A stretch of 64,000 nt of DNA. It comes from Streptomyces sp. V3I7 (GTDB lineage Bacteria > Actinomycetota > Actinomycetes > Streptomycetales > Streptomycetaceae). Shown here piece after piece: positions 25,027-32,633 of this stretch. The stretch lies in contig NZ_JAUSZK010000001.1 in the NCBI RefSeq assembly GCF_030817495.1, positions 4,877,001-4,941,000 of the forward strand, given 5' to 3'. The notes under the pieces are model-generated. The model was not told the DNA's origin. It saw only the letters and a list, made by a program, of their open reading frames with translations, and did no database searches. The translations under genes and the position numbers were made by a program. Numbering within the stretch: the first letter of the stretch is position 1; each line of letters starts with the position of its first letter.

Positions 25027-25542
25027 GTGAGTGACAGAGCCGCCCTGCTGAAGGGCATCCGCGTCTGGCTGGTCTTCTTCGTCGTGTGTCTGGTGCTCAG
25101 CGGCGCCACCGCCTTCCCCCTGGTGCACGAACTGCGCTGGGGGAAGGCGGTGTTGCGGTCCCTCGCGGTGCCGGAGCACCTGCCCGCGCTGATGGAGTGG
25201 ATCACGCGGGTGCGGCAGGGACTGGACACCGCCGACGCCGAGTACCCCTTCGTGCTGTACGGCACGGACTGGCTGGCGTTCGCCCACCTCGTCATCGCGG
25301 TCGCCTTCTACGGCCCGTACCGCGATCCGGTCCGCAACGTCTGGGTCGTCGAGTTCGCGATGATCGCCTGCGCGGGCATCGTCCCGCTCGCCCTGATCTG
25401 CGGGCCGATCCGCGCGATCCCCTTCTGGTGGACGGTCATCGACATGTCCTTCGGGGTGTTCGGCGTCGTCCCGCTGTACGTCGTACGACGGAAGATCAGG
25501 CGGCTGGAGGCGCTGACCGCGAGGCCCGCCCCGGCCGCCTGA
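25027..25542 (+). CDS. Conserved four-TM membrane protein of unknown function
   Basis: 171 residues from GTG 25027. Four hydrophobic segments (about 10-32, 78-95, 103-123, 128-148) and a basic C-terminus (RRKIRRLEA). Segments FVLYGTDWLAFAHLVIAVAF and RDPVRNVWVVEFAMIACAG are highly conserved in actinomycete homologues I remember, but no function is assigned to them. There is no Shine-Dalgarno sequence, which fits the leaderless promoter just upstream. It stands alone between the TIR/NACHT gene (same strand, 85 bases apart) and the convergent conservon. It is not obviously part of the immune gene because it has its own promoter. Confidence 0.75.
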   Translation: MSDRAALLKGIRVWLVFFVVCLVLSGATAFPLVHELRWGKAVLRSLAVPEHLPALMEWITRVRQGLDTADAEYPFVLYGTDWLAFAHLVIAVAFYGPYRDPVRNVWVVEFAMIACAGIVPLALICGPIRAIPFWWTVIDMSFGVFGVVPLYVVRRKIRRLEALTARPAPAA

Positions 25543-25555
25543 CCGTCGCGCATGG

Positions 25556-25612
25556 TCGTACGTCGTCGTACGTCGTCGTGCGTGGTCGTGCGTCGCCCTG
25601 CGTCGTCCGCTC
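25556..25612. repeat. Imperfect CGTCGTACGT-type short repeat
   Basis: A 57-base run built from GTCGTACGTC and GTCGTGCGTC variants separates the convergent genes 25027-25542 and 25611-26210. It may simply be a slippage-prone intergenic filler; no clear hairpin terminator is seen. Confidence 0.6.
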
Positions 25613-26210
25613 AGCGGTTCTCGATGCGCTCCACCAGCTCGGCGGCCATCGACTTGATGGTCTCCAGGCCCTCGTGCCCCCAGGGGTGCGGGTCCTGGTC
25701 CACCGAGCAGATCGTGCCCAGCACCACGCCCGTACTGTCGATGAGCGGGGCGCCCAGGTAGGAGAGGATCCCGATGGCGTCGACGACGTGGTTGCCCGCG
25801 AAGCGCGGGAAGTCCCGGACGTCGTCCAGCACCAGGGCCTTGCGCCGCCGCACCACGTGCGGGCAGAAGCCGATGTCGAGGTCACGGGGCATCACGCGGC
25901 CCGGCACCGGGTCCTCCAGCAGCGGGGTCTCCAGCTCCACCGTCACGTCCGAGGCCGCGCTGTAGAGGCCCGCGAAGTACTGGCGGTCCTCGTCGAGGAA
26001 GAAGTTGACGCCCGCGTAGCAGCCGCCGGTGCGCTGCGCCAGCTCGCGCGCGAACTCGTCGTACTCCGGCAACGGCCGGGCCTCGATGCCCAGTTCCCGC
26101 AGCCGGCGCGTCCGGGCGGTCACCTCGGGGTCCTGCGGGGGCAGGAGAAGATGCCGCACACCGATCCCCGTCTCCCCTCCGAAGGAGGGTTTGGACACGC
26201 TGGTTGACAT
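25611..26210 (-). CDS. GAF-domain protein, fifth conservon gene
   Basis: 199 residues from ATG 26210. One GAF domain (about 40-195) with YAGVNFFLDEDRQYFAGLY, DIGFCPHVVRRRKALVLDDV and YLGAPLIDSTGVVLGTICSVD, the usual pattern of ligand- or redox-sensing GAF proteins; CPH supplies a candidate Cys-His pair. It lies 18 bases downstream of the CvnD-type GTPase gene on the same strand and is probably the last gene of the conservon. Other conservons carry accessory genes such as cytochrome P450 at this position, so a GAF protein may supply or modulate the input. Its ligand is unknown. Confidence 0.8.
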   Translation of the reverse strand: MSTSVSKPSFGGETGIGVRHLLLPPQDPEVTARTRRLRELGIEARPLPEYDEFARELAQRTGGCYAGVNFFLDEDRQYFAGLYSAASDVTVELETPLLEDPVPGRVMPRDLDIGFCPHVVRRRKALVLDDVRDFPRFAGNHVVDAIGILSYLGAPLIDSTGVVLGTICSVDQDPHPWGHEGLETIKSMAAELVERIENR

Positions 26211-26228
26211 GGGAACTCCTTGAAGTGA

Positions 26229-26822
26229 TCAGAGTGCTCGGACGCTGGAAGTGATCAGGTGCTCGACGAGCGCCAGCAGGACCCGGGTGCCCGAGCTCGA
26301 CACCCGGGCGTCGCACAGCACCACCGGCACCTCGGCCTTGAGGTCCAGCGCGGCGCGCACCTCGTCCGGCTCGTACTGGTGCGCCCCGTCGAACTCGTTG
26401 ACCGCCACGAGGAAGGGGATGCCACGGGCCTCGAAGAAGTCGACCGCCGCGAACGAGTGATCCAGCCGGCGCGTGTCGGCGAGGACGACCGCGCCCAGCG
26501 CGCCCGCGGACAGCTCGTCCCACAGGAACCAGAACCGCTCCTGTCCGGGCGCGCCGAACAGATAGAGCGTGTGCTTCGGGTCCAGTGTGATCCGGCCGAA
26601 GTCCATGGCGACCGTGGTGGTCTTCTTCTTCTCGACGCCGTCCAGCCGGTCCGTGGCGGCACTGACCTCGGTCAGCACCTCCTCCGTGCTGAGCGGCTGG
26701 ATCTCGCTGACCGCTCCCACGAAGGTGGTCTTGCCGACCCCGAAGCCACCGGCGACCAGAATCTTGATCCCTGTGGGCAGGGAGACGGTGCCGGGTGCCT
26801 CAGAGCCGCTTGAGGAGTCCAT
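26229..26822 (-). CDS. Conservon GTPase (CvnD-type)
   Basis: 197 residues from ATG 26822. Small Ras-like ATP/GTP-binding protein: P-loop GGFGVGKTTF (about 25-34), a DFGRI switch region, GAPGQERFWFLWDEL in place of DxxGQ, and VNEFDG for the NKxD guanine-specificity motif (here NEFD). In conservons this protein assembles at the membrane with CvnA, B and C in a G-protein-like relay. It overlaps the CvnC-type gene by 23 bases. Confidence 0.88.
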   Translation of the reverse strand: MDSSSGSEAPGTVSLPTGIKILVAGGFGVGKTTFVGAVSEIQPLSTEEVLTEVSAATDRLDGVEKKKTTTVAMDFGRITLDPKHTLYLFGAPGQERFWFLWDELSAGALGAVVLADTRRLDHSFAAVDFFEARGIPFLVAVNEFDGAHQYEPDEVRAALDLKAEVPVVLCDARVSSSGTRVLLALVEHLITSSVRAL

Positions 26823-27189
26823 CCCTCAACGCCTCCAAAAGATCCAGGTCAGGGGCCGTAGACCCCTGCATTGCCAGGTTGTAGGGCCGGGCGACGACCG
26901 CGCCGCGCTCGACCAGATCGGAAAGCAACACCTTGATCACGGTGGCGGGCATCCGGGTGAGGCCCGCGATCTCAGCCACCGTGACCGGCGCCCGGCACAG
27001 GTCCAGCACCTGGGTGTGGTCCAGTCCGAGGTTGCTCCGCAGCGTGGTGCCGGTGGCCACGACCATGGTCATCAGGTTGAAGTGGTGCGCGGGTTCGGTG
27101 CGTCCTTCGCTGACGGTGTAGGGCCGGACCAGCCGCCCGACGGCGTCGTCGAGCAGGGGCCGGTCCGGGTCCACGGTGGCGTCCGGCAT
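26800..27189 (-). CDS. Conservon DUF742 protein (CvnC-type)
   Basis: 129 residues from ATG 27189. DUF742 proteins are winged-helix-like adaptors of conservons: LVRPYTVSEGRTEP near the N-terminus, then a helical bundle with VAEIAGLTRMPATVIKVLLSDLVERG resembling a helix-turn-helix. It starts 3 bases after the CvnB-type stop and overlaps the CvnD-type gene, so all are translated together. Confidence 0.88.
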   Translation of the reverse strand: MPDATVDPDRPLLDDAVGRLVRPYTVSEGRTEPAHHFNLMTMVVATGTTLRSNLGLDHTQVLDLCRAPVTVAEIAGLTRMPATVIKVLLSDLVERGAVVARPYNLAMQGSTAPDLDLLEALRDGLLKRL

Positions 27190-27192
27190 GGG

Positions 27193-27612
27193 CTACTGCT
27201 CCGCCGACTGCCGTGGCGCCACCCCCAGGTGGCGGCGGACGCCCTTGACCATCATGGTCATCTCGTAGCCGAGGACCGCCGCGTCCGCCTCCGCCCCCGC
27301 GAGCACCGCCAGCAGGGCGCCCTGCCCGGCCGCGGAGACGAAGAGCAGCGAGGTGCTCAGCTCGGTCACGATCTGCTTGACGTCACCGCCGTCGTCGAAC
27401 CGCTTGCCGGCGCTGCGGGCCAGCGAGTAGAGCCCGCTGGACAGGGCCGCCAGATGGTCGGCGTCGTCCGTCTCCAGCCCGTCCGCGGCCATCACGAGAC
27501 CGTCGGAGGACAGCAGCAGGGCGCTGCGCGTGTGGGGGACGCGCTGCAGGAGGCCGTTCAACAGCCAGGAAAGGTCTTCGCTCACCACGATCGCGTATTT
27601 CTCCTCTGTCAC
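27193..27612 (-). CDS. Conservon roadblock/LC7 protein (CvnB-type)
   Basis: 139 residues from GTG 27612; a later GTG (27585 region) after GAGGAGAAA is an alternative start. Roadblock/LC7 fold: LSWLLNGLLQRVPHTRSALLLSSDGLVMA, LAALSSGLYSLAR and GALLAVLAGAEADAAVLGYEM. These proteins form dimers that regulate the partner small GTPase. The frame is open far upstream, so the start relies on family length. It lies 83 bases after the CvnA-type gene. Confidence 0.83.
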   Translation of the reverse strand: MTEEKYAIVVSEDLSWLLNGLLQRVPHTRSALLLSSDGLVMAADGLETDDADHLAALSSGLYSLARSAGKRFDDGGDVKQIVTELSTSLLFVSAAGQGALLAVLAGAEADAAVLGYEMTMMVKGVRRHLGVAPRQSAEQ

Positions 27613-27695
27613 GGGGGACTGCCGGGGGGCGGGTCCGGGCGGGTGGGGCCGCCGGGGGCGGGGTGCCGGGTTCCGGGGTTCCCGGCGGTCGGGGG

Positions 27696-29420
27696 TTATT
27701 CGGTACGTACGGTCTCTTCGGTGCGCACAGCTTCTGCCTCCGTACGTACGTCTTCTTCGGTGCGTACGGCCGCGGGTTCCTCGGCTTGGCGGACGCCGGT
27801 GCGGAAGGCCGCCATCAGGCCCGCGTCGTGCTCGGGGTCCGCCGCGGCGCCCCTGGCGGGGGCCTCGCGCCGCTCGCCGTCGCGCAGTTCGGGGGCGAGG
27901 TGTTCCTGGCGGCGGCGCTTGGGCAGCGACGGGCGGTCGGCGTCGGACTCGCCCCGCGCCGGCTTCTTCGCCGCCGGGCCCTCGGTACGCCGGGGCAGCG
28001 AGGACGGCGCGGACGGCGCGGGCGGCTGCGGGCGCGGGGCCGGGGCCTGGGTGGGGGCCGCGGGCGCCTGCTCCTGCCCCTGGGGCGCCGCCGTCGCGCC
28101 CTGGCGGCCGAGGAGTTCGTGCGGCAGGACGACAACCGCCTGGGTGCCGCCGTACACGTTGTTCTGGAGCTGTACGACGATGCCGTGGCGCCGGGCGAGC
28201 GCCGAGACCACGTACAGGCCGATCCGGCCGTCCTGGAGCAGTTCGCCGAGGGCGACCTGGTCGGGCGAGACGAGCAGGGCGTTCATCTGGGTGCGCTCGG
28301 CGGAGGTCATGCCGAGGCCGCGGTCCTCGACCTCGATCGCGAGGCCGGAGCCGACGTGCTCGGCGCGCAGCAGCACCTGGGTCTGCGGCGGCGAGAACAC
28401 CGTGGCGTTCTCGACCAGTTCGGCAAGCAGGTGGACCACGTCGACGACCGCGTGCCCGCTCACCGTGCCCTCCACCGGGGGCACCATCTTGACGCGCGCG
28501 TACTGCTCGATCTCGGCGGCCGCGGAGCGCATCACGTCGGCCATGCTGACCGGCTGGGTCCACAGGCGGTGCGAGACGGCGCCGCCGAGCACGGCGAGGT
28601 TCTCGGCGTAGCGCCGGATGCGGGTGGCCAGATGGTCGACGCGGAACAGGCCCTTGAGCAGGTCCGGGTTCTCGACCTCGTTCTCCAGGTCGTCCAGCAG
28701 CCCGATCTCGCGGTGCACCAGGGATTCCAGCCGGCGGGCCAGGTTGGCGAAGACCTCGAAGTGGCGGCCCTCCTGGGCCTGTACGGCCAGCTCGTGGACG
28801 GCCGACTCCCGCTCGGCCGCCTCGAGGGCGGCCGCCTCGGCGGCCTGCTGGGCGTAGGCGATCTCCTGGTGGAGCCGCTCCAGCGCGGCCTGCGCCTCGT
28901 CGGTCCGCCGCGAGAGGTCCGCCAGTTGGGCCTGCTTGGCCTCGCTCGCCCGGTCCGCCTCGTCGGCCTGCCGTGCCGCGTCCTCCTGGGCGCGCCGGCG
29001 GTCCGGCAGGTCCTTCTTGCTGCGGTCGAACTGCCAGCGCACCTGCGCGAGTTCGGCCTGGAGTCGGGCGGCGGAGCCGACGACCTCGAGATGGCGGCGG
29101 CCGAGGGCGCGCGCCTTCAGGGCGGACAGGAGCCCCGCACACCCGAGGATCCCGCAGACGACCAGCACCGTGCCGATCACCAGCACCCAGGCCGCGTTGG
29201 TGCCGATGCGCTCCACGCCCACGCCGCACAGCACGGCGCAGGACGCGGCCCCGGCGAGGGCGACCAGCGCGGCGGGCAGCACGGAGAGAAGGACCAGGTG
29301 GCGCTCAACTGCCTTGCCACGACCGGCCTGATGGGTGTCCGGCACACGCCAGCTCTGGGAGCCGACCGCCGTCGCCTCCTGCCGGGCATGTGCGGGCAAC
29401 GTCGAAGGCTCCTGCATCAC
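27696..29420 (-). CDS. Conservon membrane histidine-kinase-like sensor (CvnA-type)
   Basis: 574 residues from ATG 29420. Two membrane segments (about 41-63 and 77-100), a long coiled coil rich in Ala/Glu/Gln (about 120-225), then a DHp-like region and a HATPase_c domain with LLAELVENATVFSPP (N-box), VEDRGLGM (G1) and GRIGLYVVSALARRHG (G2). The phospho-acceptor His motif of ordinary kinases is not obvious. The C-terminal 130 residues are disordered and end in four copies of a VRTEE/VRTEA-type repeat. It heads the operon cvnA-B-C-D-GAF. A matching response regulator is absent, as expected for conservons. Confidence 0.86.
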   Translation of the reverse strand: MMQEPSTLPAHARQEATAVGSQSWRVPDTHQAGRGKAVERHLVLLSVLPAALVALAGAASCAVLCGVGVERIGTNAAWVLVIGTVLVVCGILGCAGLLSALKARALGRRHLEVVGSAARLQAELAQVRWQFDRSKKDLPDRRRAQEDAARQADEADRASEAKQAQLADLSRRTDEAQAALERLHQEIAYAQQAAEAAALEAAERESAVHELAVQAQEGRHFEVFANLARRLESLVHREIGLLDDLENEVENPDLLKGLFRVDHLATRIRRYAENLAVLGGAVSHRLWTQPVSMADVMRSAAAEIEQYARVKMVPPVEGTVSGHAVVDVVHLLAELVENATVFSPPQTQVLLRAEHVGSGLAIEVEDRGLGMTSAERTQMNALLVSPDQVALGELLQDGRIGLYVVSALARRHGIVVQLQNNVYGGTQAVVVLPHELLGRQGATAAPQGQEQAPAAPTQAPAPRPQPPAPSAPSSLPRRTEGPAAKKPARGESDADRPSLPKRRRQEHLAPELRDGERREAPARGAAADPEHDAGLMAAFRTGVRQAEEPAAVRTEEDVRTEAEAVRTEETVRTE

Positions 29421-29763
29421 AGTCCCTGGTTGCGTATCGGCCGACAGGCCAAAAGTGTGCGACGCACGTTACAGGCAACGGCGGTTCGCGTCACGACGGG
29501 TCATGTCGTGGGGAATGGTTTACCAGATCCCCCGCAACGGGGCCGAGCCCGGTGCCCCGATGCACGGGTGGTCCACCGTCTCCCCACGGATGGTCCACGA
29601 GTGGTCCACGGGTTCCCCGCCCGACGGCCGTGAAGGTCCGCTTCGCCCCGCCCTGTCTCCCGCGTCCCGCCTCCGTCTCCCGGCTCCGGCGCGGCCGCTG
29701 TCCGGCGTCGCCCCGGCGCCCGTGAAGGTGGAGCATGGAGGTGAGCGACGAAGGAGGCCCGTC
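29421..29763. other. Divergent intergenic region with GTGGTCCAC-type repeats
   Basis: 343 bases between the conservon and the small gene at 29764. Direct repeats of (A/G)TGGTCCAC occur at about 29568, 29590 and 29600, with a related GGTCCAC context. GAAGGAGG just before 29764 is the ribosome site of the small gene. No open frame here has coding support. The repeats could be an operator for either flanking gene. Confidence 0.5.
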
Positions 29764-29952
29764 ATGAAATCCGGAGCCTCGGATTCCGACACGTGGTACG
29801 CGCGGACGCCCTCGCAGGCCGAGGGCGAGCGCGACGAGGTGGGCGAGCGCGCGCTGCCGGAGCAGCACCCGGACGTCCTGCGCAGCCAGCCGTCCCAGGC
29901 CGAGGGCGAGCGCGACGACACCCCGATCGGCGACCTCGGCGGCCGCGGGTGA
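29764..29952 (+). CDS. Small protein with duplicated SQAEGERD motif
   Basis: 62 residues from ATG 29764, with GGAGG at 29753-29757. The sequence is hydrophilic and acidic, apparently disordered, and contains PSQAEGERDEVGER at about 18-31 and PSQAEGERDDTPIG at 44-57, a clear internal repeat. I remember similar SQAEGERD motifs in short actinomycete proteins but no function. It reads toward, and ends one base before, the stop of the convergent DedA gene. Coding support comes from the ribosome site, the repeat and codon usage. Confidence 0.65.
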   Translation: MKSGASDSDTWYARTPSQAEGERDEVGERALPEQHPDVLRSQPSQAEGERDDTPIGDLGGRG

Positions 29953-30585
29953 TCACTCCTGGTTCCGGCGCCGACGCCGCGCCCGCAGCAGGCGCCGGGC
30001 CACGAGGGCGGCGATCAGGACGCCGAGCGCGATGAGGACGTAGCGCTGGTAGCGGGAGATCTCCTCGTAGATCACGCCGATGTGGGTGCCGGCGAAATAG
30101 GCCACGCTCGCCCACAGGCCGACCCACAGCGCCGCGCCGAGCGCGTTGAACGCGAGGAAGCGGAGCCAGGGCATGCCGCTCGTGCCGGCGATGATGCCGT
30201 TGGCCTGCCGCAGCCCCTCGACGAAGCGGGCGATGGTCACGATCTTGCCGCCGTGCCGCTGGAAGAACTTCTCGGCCCGCTCGAACCGCTCCGGGGTCAG
30301 GAAGATGTAGCGGCCCCACCGGTGCACGAAGGCCCGCCCGCCGGTGCGGCCGATCAGATAGCCGACGTTGTCGCCGACCACGGCGGCGAAGAAGGCGATG
30401 ACCCCCACCAGGACGATGTTCAGCTCGCCCGCGCCGGCGTAGACCCCCGCGGCGATCAGGATCGTCTCGCCCGGTGCGGGCACCCCGAAATCCTCGACGA
30501 AGACGACGGCGCCGACGGCCCAGTAGCCGTAGTGCTCCAGCAGGGGCGCCAGATGGGCCAGCGGTCCTGGCAGGGGAGGGGCCAT
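29953..30585 (-). CDS. DedA family membrane protein
   Basis: 210 residues from ATG 30585. SNARE-associated/DedA fold with about five hydrophobic segments; typical motifs EDFGVPAPGETILIAAGVYA, GDNVGYLIGR and the re-entrant region RFVEGLRQANGIIAGTSGMPW. Family members move lipids (undecaprenyl phosphate or phosphatidylethanolamine) across the membrane or maintain proton motive force. It follows the glycerophosphodiesterase gene by 6 bases, so the two are likely co-transcribed, consistent with a lipid context. Confidence 0.88.
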   Translation of the reverse strand: MAPPLPGPLAHLAPLLEHYGYWAVGAVVFVEDFGVPAPGETILIAAGVYAGAGELNIVLVGVIAFFAAVVGDNVGYLIGRTGGRAFVHRWGRYIFLTPERFERAEKFFQRHGGKIVTIARFVEGLRQANGIIAGTSGMPWLRFLAFNALGAALWVGLWASVAYFAGTHIGVIYEEISRYQRYVLIALGVLIAALVARRLLRARRRRRNQE

Positions 30586-30591
30586 GGCCGG

Positions 30592-31299
30592 CTACGCCTC
30601 TTCCGCCGGCGGGCGGTGCGTCCCGCGCAGCGTGCGCAGGGTGTCGACGCGGTTCGTGGTGATCGAGTCGACGCCCAGGTCGAGGAGGCGGCGCATGGAG
30701 CGGCGGGTGTCGGGAGTCCAGACCGACAGCAGACAGCCGTCGCGGTGGACGCGGGCGGCGAGGGCCCGGTTCACCAGCCCGAAGCGGTAGTTGAGCCAGC
30801 GCGGGCGCACCGCGTCCAGCACGGCACGCCGCGGCGGCGCCAGCGAGGCCCAGGTGAGCGCCAGCTCGGCGGACGGGTCGACGGCACGGACGCTGAGCAG
30901 CGTGGAGGCGCCGGCGCAGTAGTAGACGCGGTCCTGCGCCCCGCACGCCCGGACGACGTCCATGGTCTTCTGCACGGCCCGGTCGTCGGGCCGCCCCGGC
31001 AGGTCCACCATCACGCGGGCGCCGTCCATGGCGGCCAGCGCCTCCTCCAGCGTCGGCACCCCGCCCGCCGTGAGTTCGCGCAGCTGGTCGGCCGACAGCG
31101 ACCGCAGCGGCCGGTCCTGCTCCCACAACCGCTTCAGCGTCTCGTCGTGGAGCAGTACGGGCACGTGGTCGCGGGTGAGGCGGACGTCGATCTCGACCGC
31201 GTCCGCGCCCAGTTGGAGCGCGGAACGCAGCGAGTCGATCGTGTTCTCACGGAAGCGGTACGGGTCGCCGCGGTGGGCTACTGCGGTCACGGTCTGCAT
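30592..31299 (-). CDS. Glycerophosphodiester phosphodiesterase family protein
   Basis: 235 residues from ATG 31299 (ATG 31308 also possible). GDPD TIM barrel: VAHRGDPYRFRENT (catalytic His and Arg plus Glu), GADAVEIDVRLTRDHVPVLLHDETL (metal ligands E, D and the second catalytic His), and the C-terminal VDSITTNRVDTLRTL. There is no signal peptide, so it is cytosolic. It should hydrolyse glycerophosphodiesters from phospholipid turnover to glycerol-3-phosphate and an alcohol. It is located directly upstream of the DedA gene. Confidence 0.85.
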   Translation of the reverse strand: MQTVTAVAHRGDPYRFRENTIDSLRSALQLGADAVEIDVRLTRDHVPVLLHDETLKRLWEQDRPLRSLSADQLRELTAGGVPTLEEALAAMDGARVMVDLPGRPDDRAVQKTMDVVRACGAQDRVYYCAGASTLLSVRAVDPSAELALTWASLAPPRRAVLDAVRPRWLNYRFGLVNRALAARVHRDGCLLSVWTPDTRRSMRRLLDLGVDSITTNRVDTLRTLRGTHRPPAEEA

Positions 31300-31370
31300 G
31301 CGCCCCATTGTGGACTCGGTGCCCGCCCGCATCACACAGGTCACCGCGGGAGTCTGTGACCTGCGGGGCC

Positions 31371-32447
31371 TCAGGGCGCGAGCCGGCCCGCGGTGTAGGC
31401 GTCGATCTCCGCGGCGATCCGGGCCTTGCCCGCCGGGTCCAGGAAGGATGCCTCGACCGCGTTCTTGGCCAGGTCGGCGACGCCCCGCTCGTCGAGGTCG
31501 AGCAGGCGGGCCGCCACGGCGTACTCGCTGTTGAGGTCGGTGCCGAACATCGGCGGGTCGTCCGAGTTGATGGTGACCAGGACCCCGGCGCGCACGAACT
31601 CCTTGATCGGGTGCTCATCGAGCGTGCGGACCGCGCGGGTGGCGATGTTGGACGTCGGGCAGACCTCCAGCGCGACGCGGTGCTCGGCGAGGTGCGCGAG
31701 CAGCGCCGGGTCCTGGGCGGCGCTGGTGCCGTGCCCGACGCGCTCGGCGCGCAGGTCGTTCAGCGCGTCCCAGATCGTCTGGGGCCCCGTCGTCTCACCG
31801 GCGTGCGGGACCGAGCGCAGCCCGGCGGCGAGGGCGCGGTCGAAGTACGGCTTGAACTGCGGCCGGGGTACGCCGATCTCGGGGCCGCCCAGCCCGAAGG
31901 AGACCAGACCCTCGGGGCGCAGCCGGTCGTCGGTCGCGAGCCGTGCCGTCTCCTCGGCGGCCTCAAGGCCCGCCTCGCCGGGGATGTCGAAGCACCAGCG
32001 CAGCACGGTCCCGAACTCCGCCTCGGCCGCCTTGCGGGCGTCCTCGATCGCGTCCATGAAGGCACGCTCGTCGATGCCGCGCCGGGTCGAGGACCAGGGG
32101 GTGACGGTCAGCTCGGCGTACCGGACCTGCTGACGGGCCATGTCCCGGGCGACCTCGTACGTCAGCAGCCGGACGTCCTCGGGCGTGCGGATGAGGTCGA
32201 CGACGGAGAGGTAGACCTCGATGAAGTGGGCGAAGTCCGTGAACGTGAAGTAGTCGGCCAGCGCCTCGGGGTCGGTGGGGACCTTGGAGTCGGGGTGCCG
32301 GGCGGCGAGCTCGGAGACGATGCGGGGGGAGGCGGAGCCGACGTGGTGGACGTGCAGTTCGGCCTTGGGCAGCCCCGCGATGAACGCGTGCAGATCACGG
32401 CTGGGCGCGGCCAGGTCGGCGGCCGGTGCGGTGTGCTGGTCGGTCAA
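31371..32447 (-). CDS. Adenosine deaminase family enzyme, possibly 6-aminodeoxyfutalosine deaminase
   Basis: 358 residues. TTG 32447 is the apparent start: GGGGAGGAA ends 2 bases before it and no ATG/GTG nearby is better placed. Metal and catalytic motifs of the family are present: ELHVHHVGS (HxH), HAGETTGPQTI (His and general-acid Glu), HGTSAAQ and INSDDPPMF (Asp pair). The usual HVHLEGT is HVHHVGS. From memory, the S. avermitilis enzyme of this type (Sav2595) was shown to deaminate 6-aminodeoxyfutalosine, a menaquinone intermediate, and not adenosine. The shared genomic neighbourhood in my memory makes that function likely here, but it is inferred. It is divergent from the DUF4190 gene. Confidence 0.8.
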   Translation of the reverse strand: MTDQHTAPAADLAAPSRDLHAFIAGLPKAELHVHHVGSASPRIVSELAARHPDSKVPTDPEALADYFTFTDFAHFIEVYLSVVDLIRTPEDVRLLTYEVARDMARQQVRYAELTVTPWSSTRRGIDERAFMDAIEDARKAAEAEFGTVLRWCFDIPGEAGLEAAEETARLATDDRLRPEGLVSFGLGGPEIGVPRPQFKPYFDRALAAGLRSVPHAGETTGPQTIWDALNDLRAERVGHGTSAAQDPALLAHLAEHRVALEVCPTSNIATRAVRTLDEHPIKEFVRAGVLVTINSDDPPMFGTDLNSEYAVAARLLDLDERGVADLAKNAVEASFLDPAGKARIAAEIDAYTAGRLAP

Positions 32448-32633
32448 GGTTCCTCCCCGGAACACGCCCTCGGCCTGGTGCCCGGGGCTGATGATCGGCT
32501 GATCGGTGACTCGGGGGTCATCGTAGGCCGGGTCGTCCCTGCCCCGGCCCCGGCGGAGCGCTCCGGCCCGGGCGGAGACGGCCGGGACCAGGGATCTACG
32601 ATGACGTGCCTGTCGAATGAGGGGGGATGGGGA

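Noticed and set aside
27613..29229. Long open extension of the roadblock gene on the minus strand
   Set aside because: It is antisense-frame sequence within the CvnA-type gene. The true roadblock domain is only 130-140 residues.
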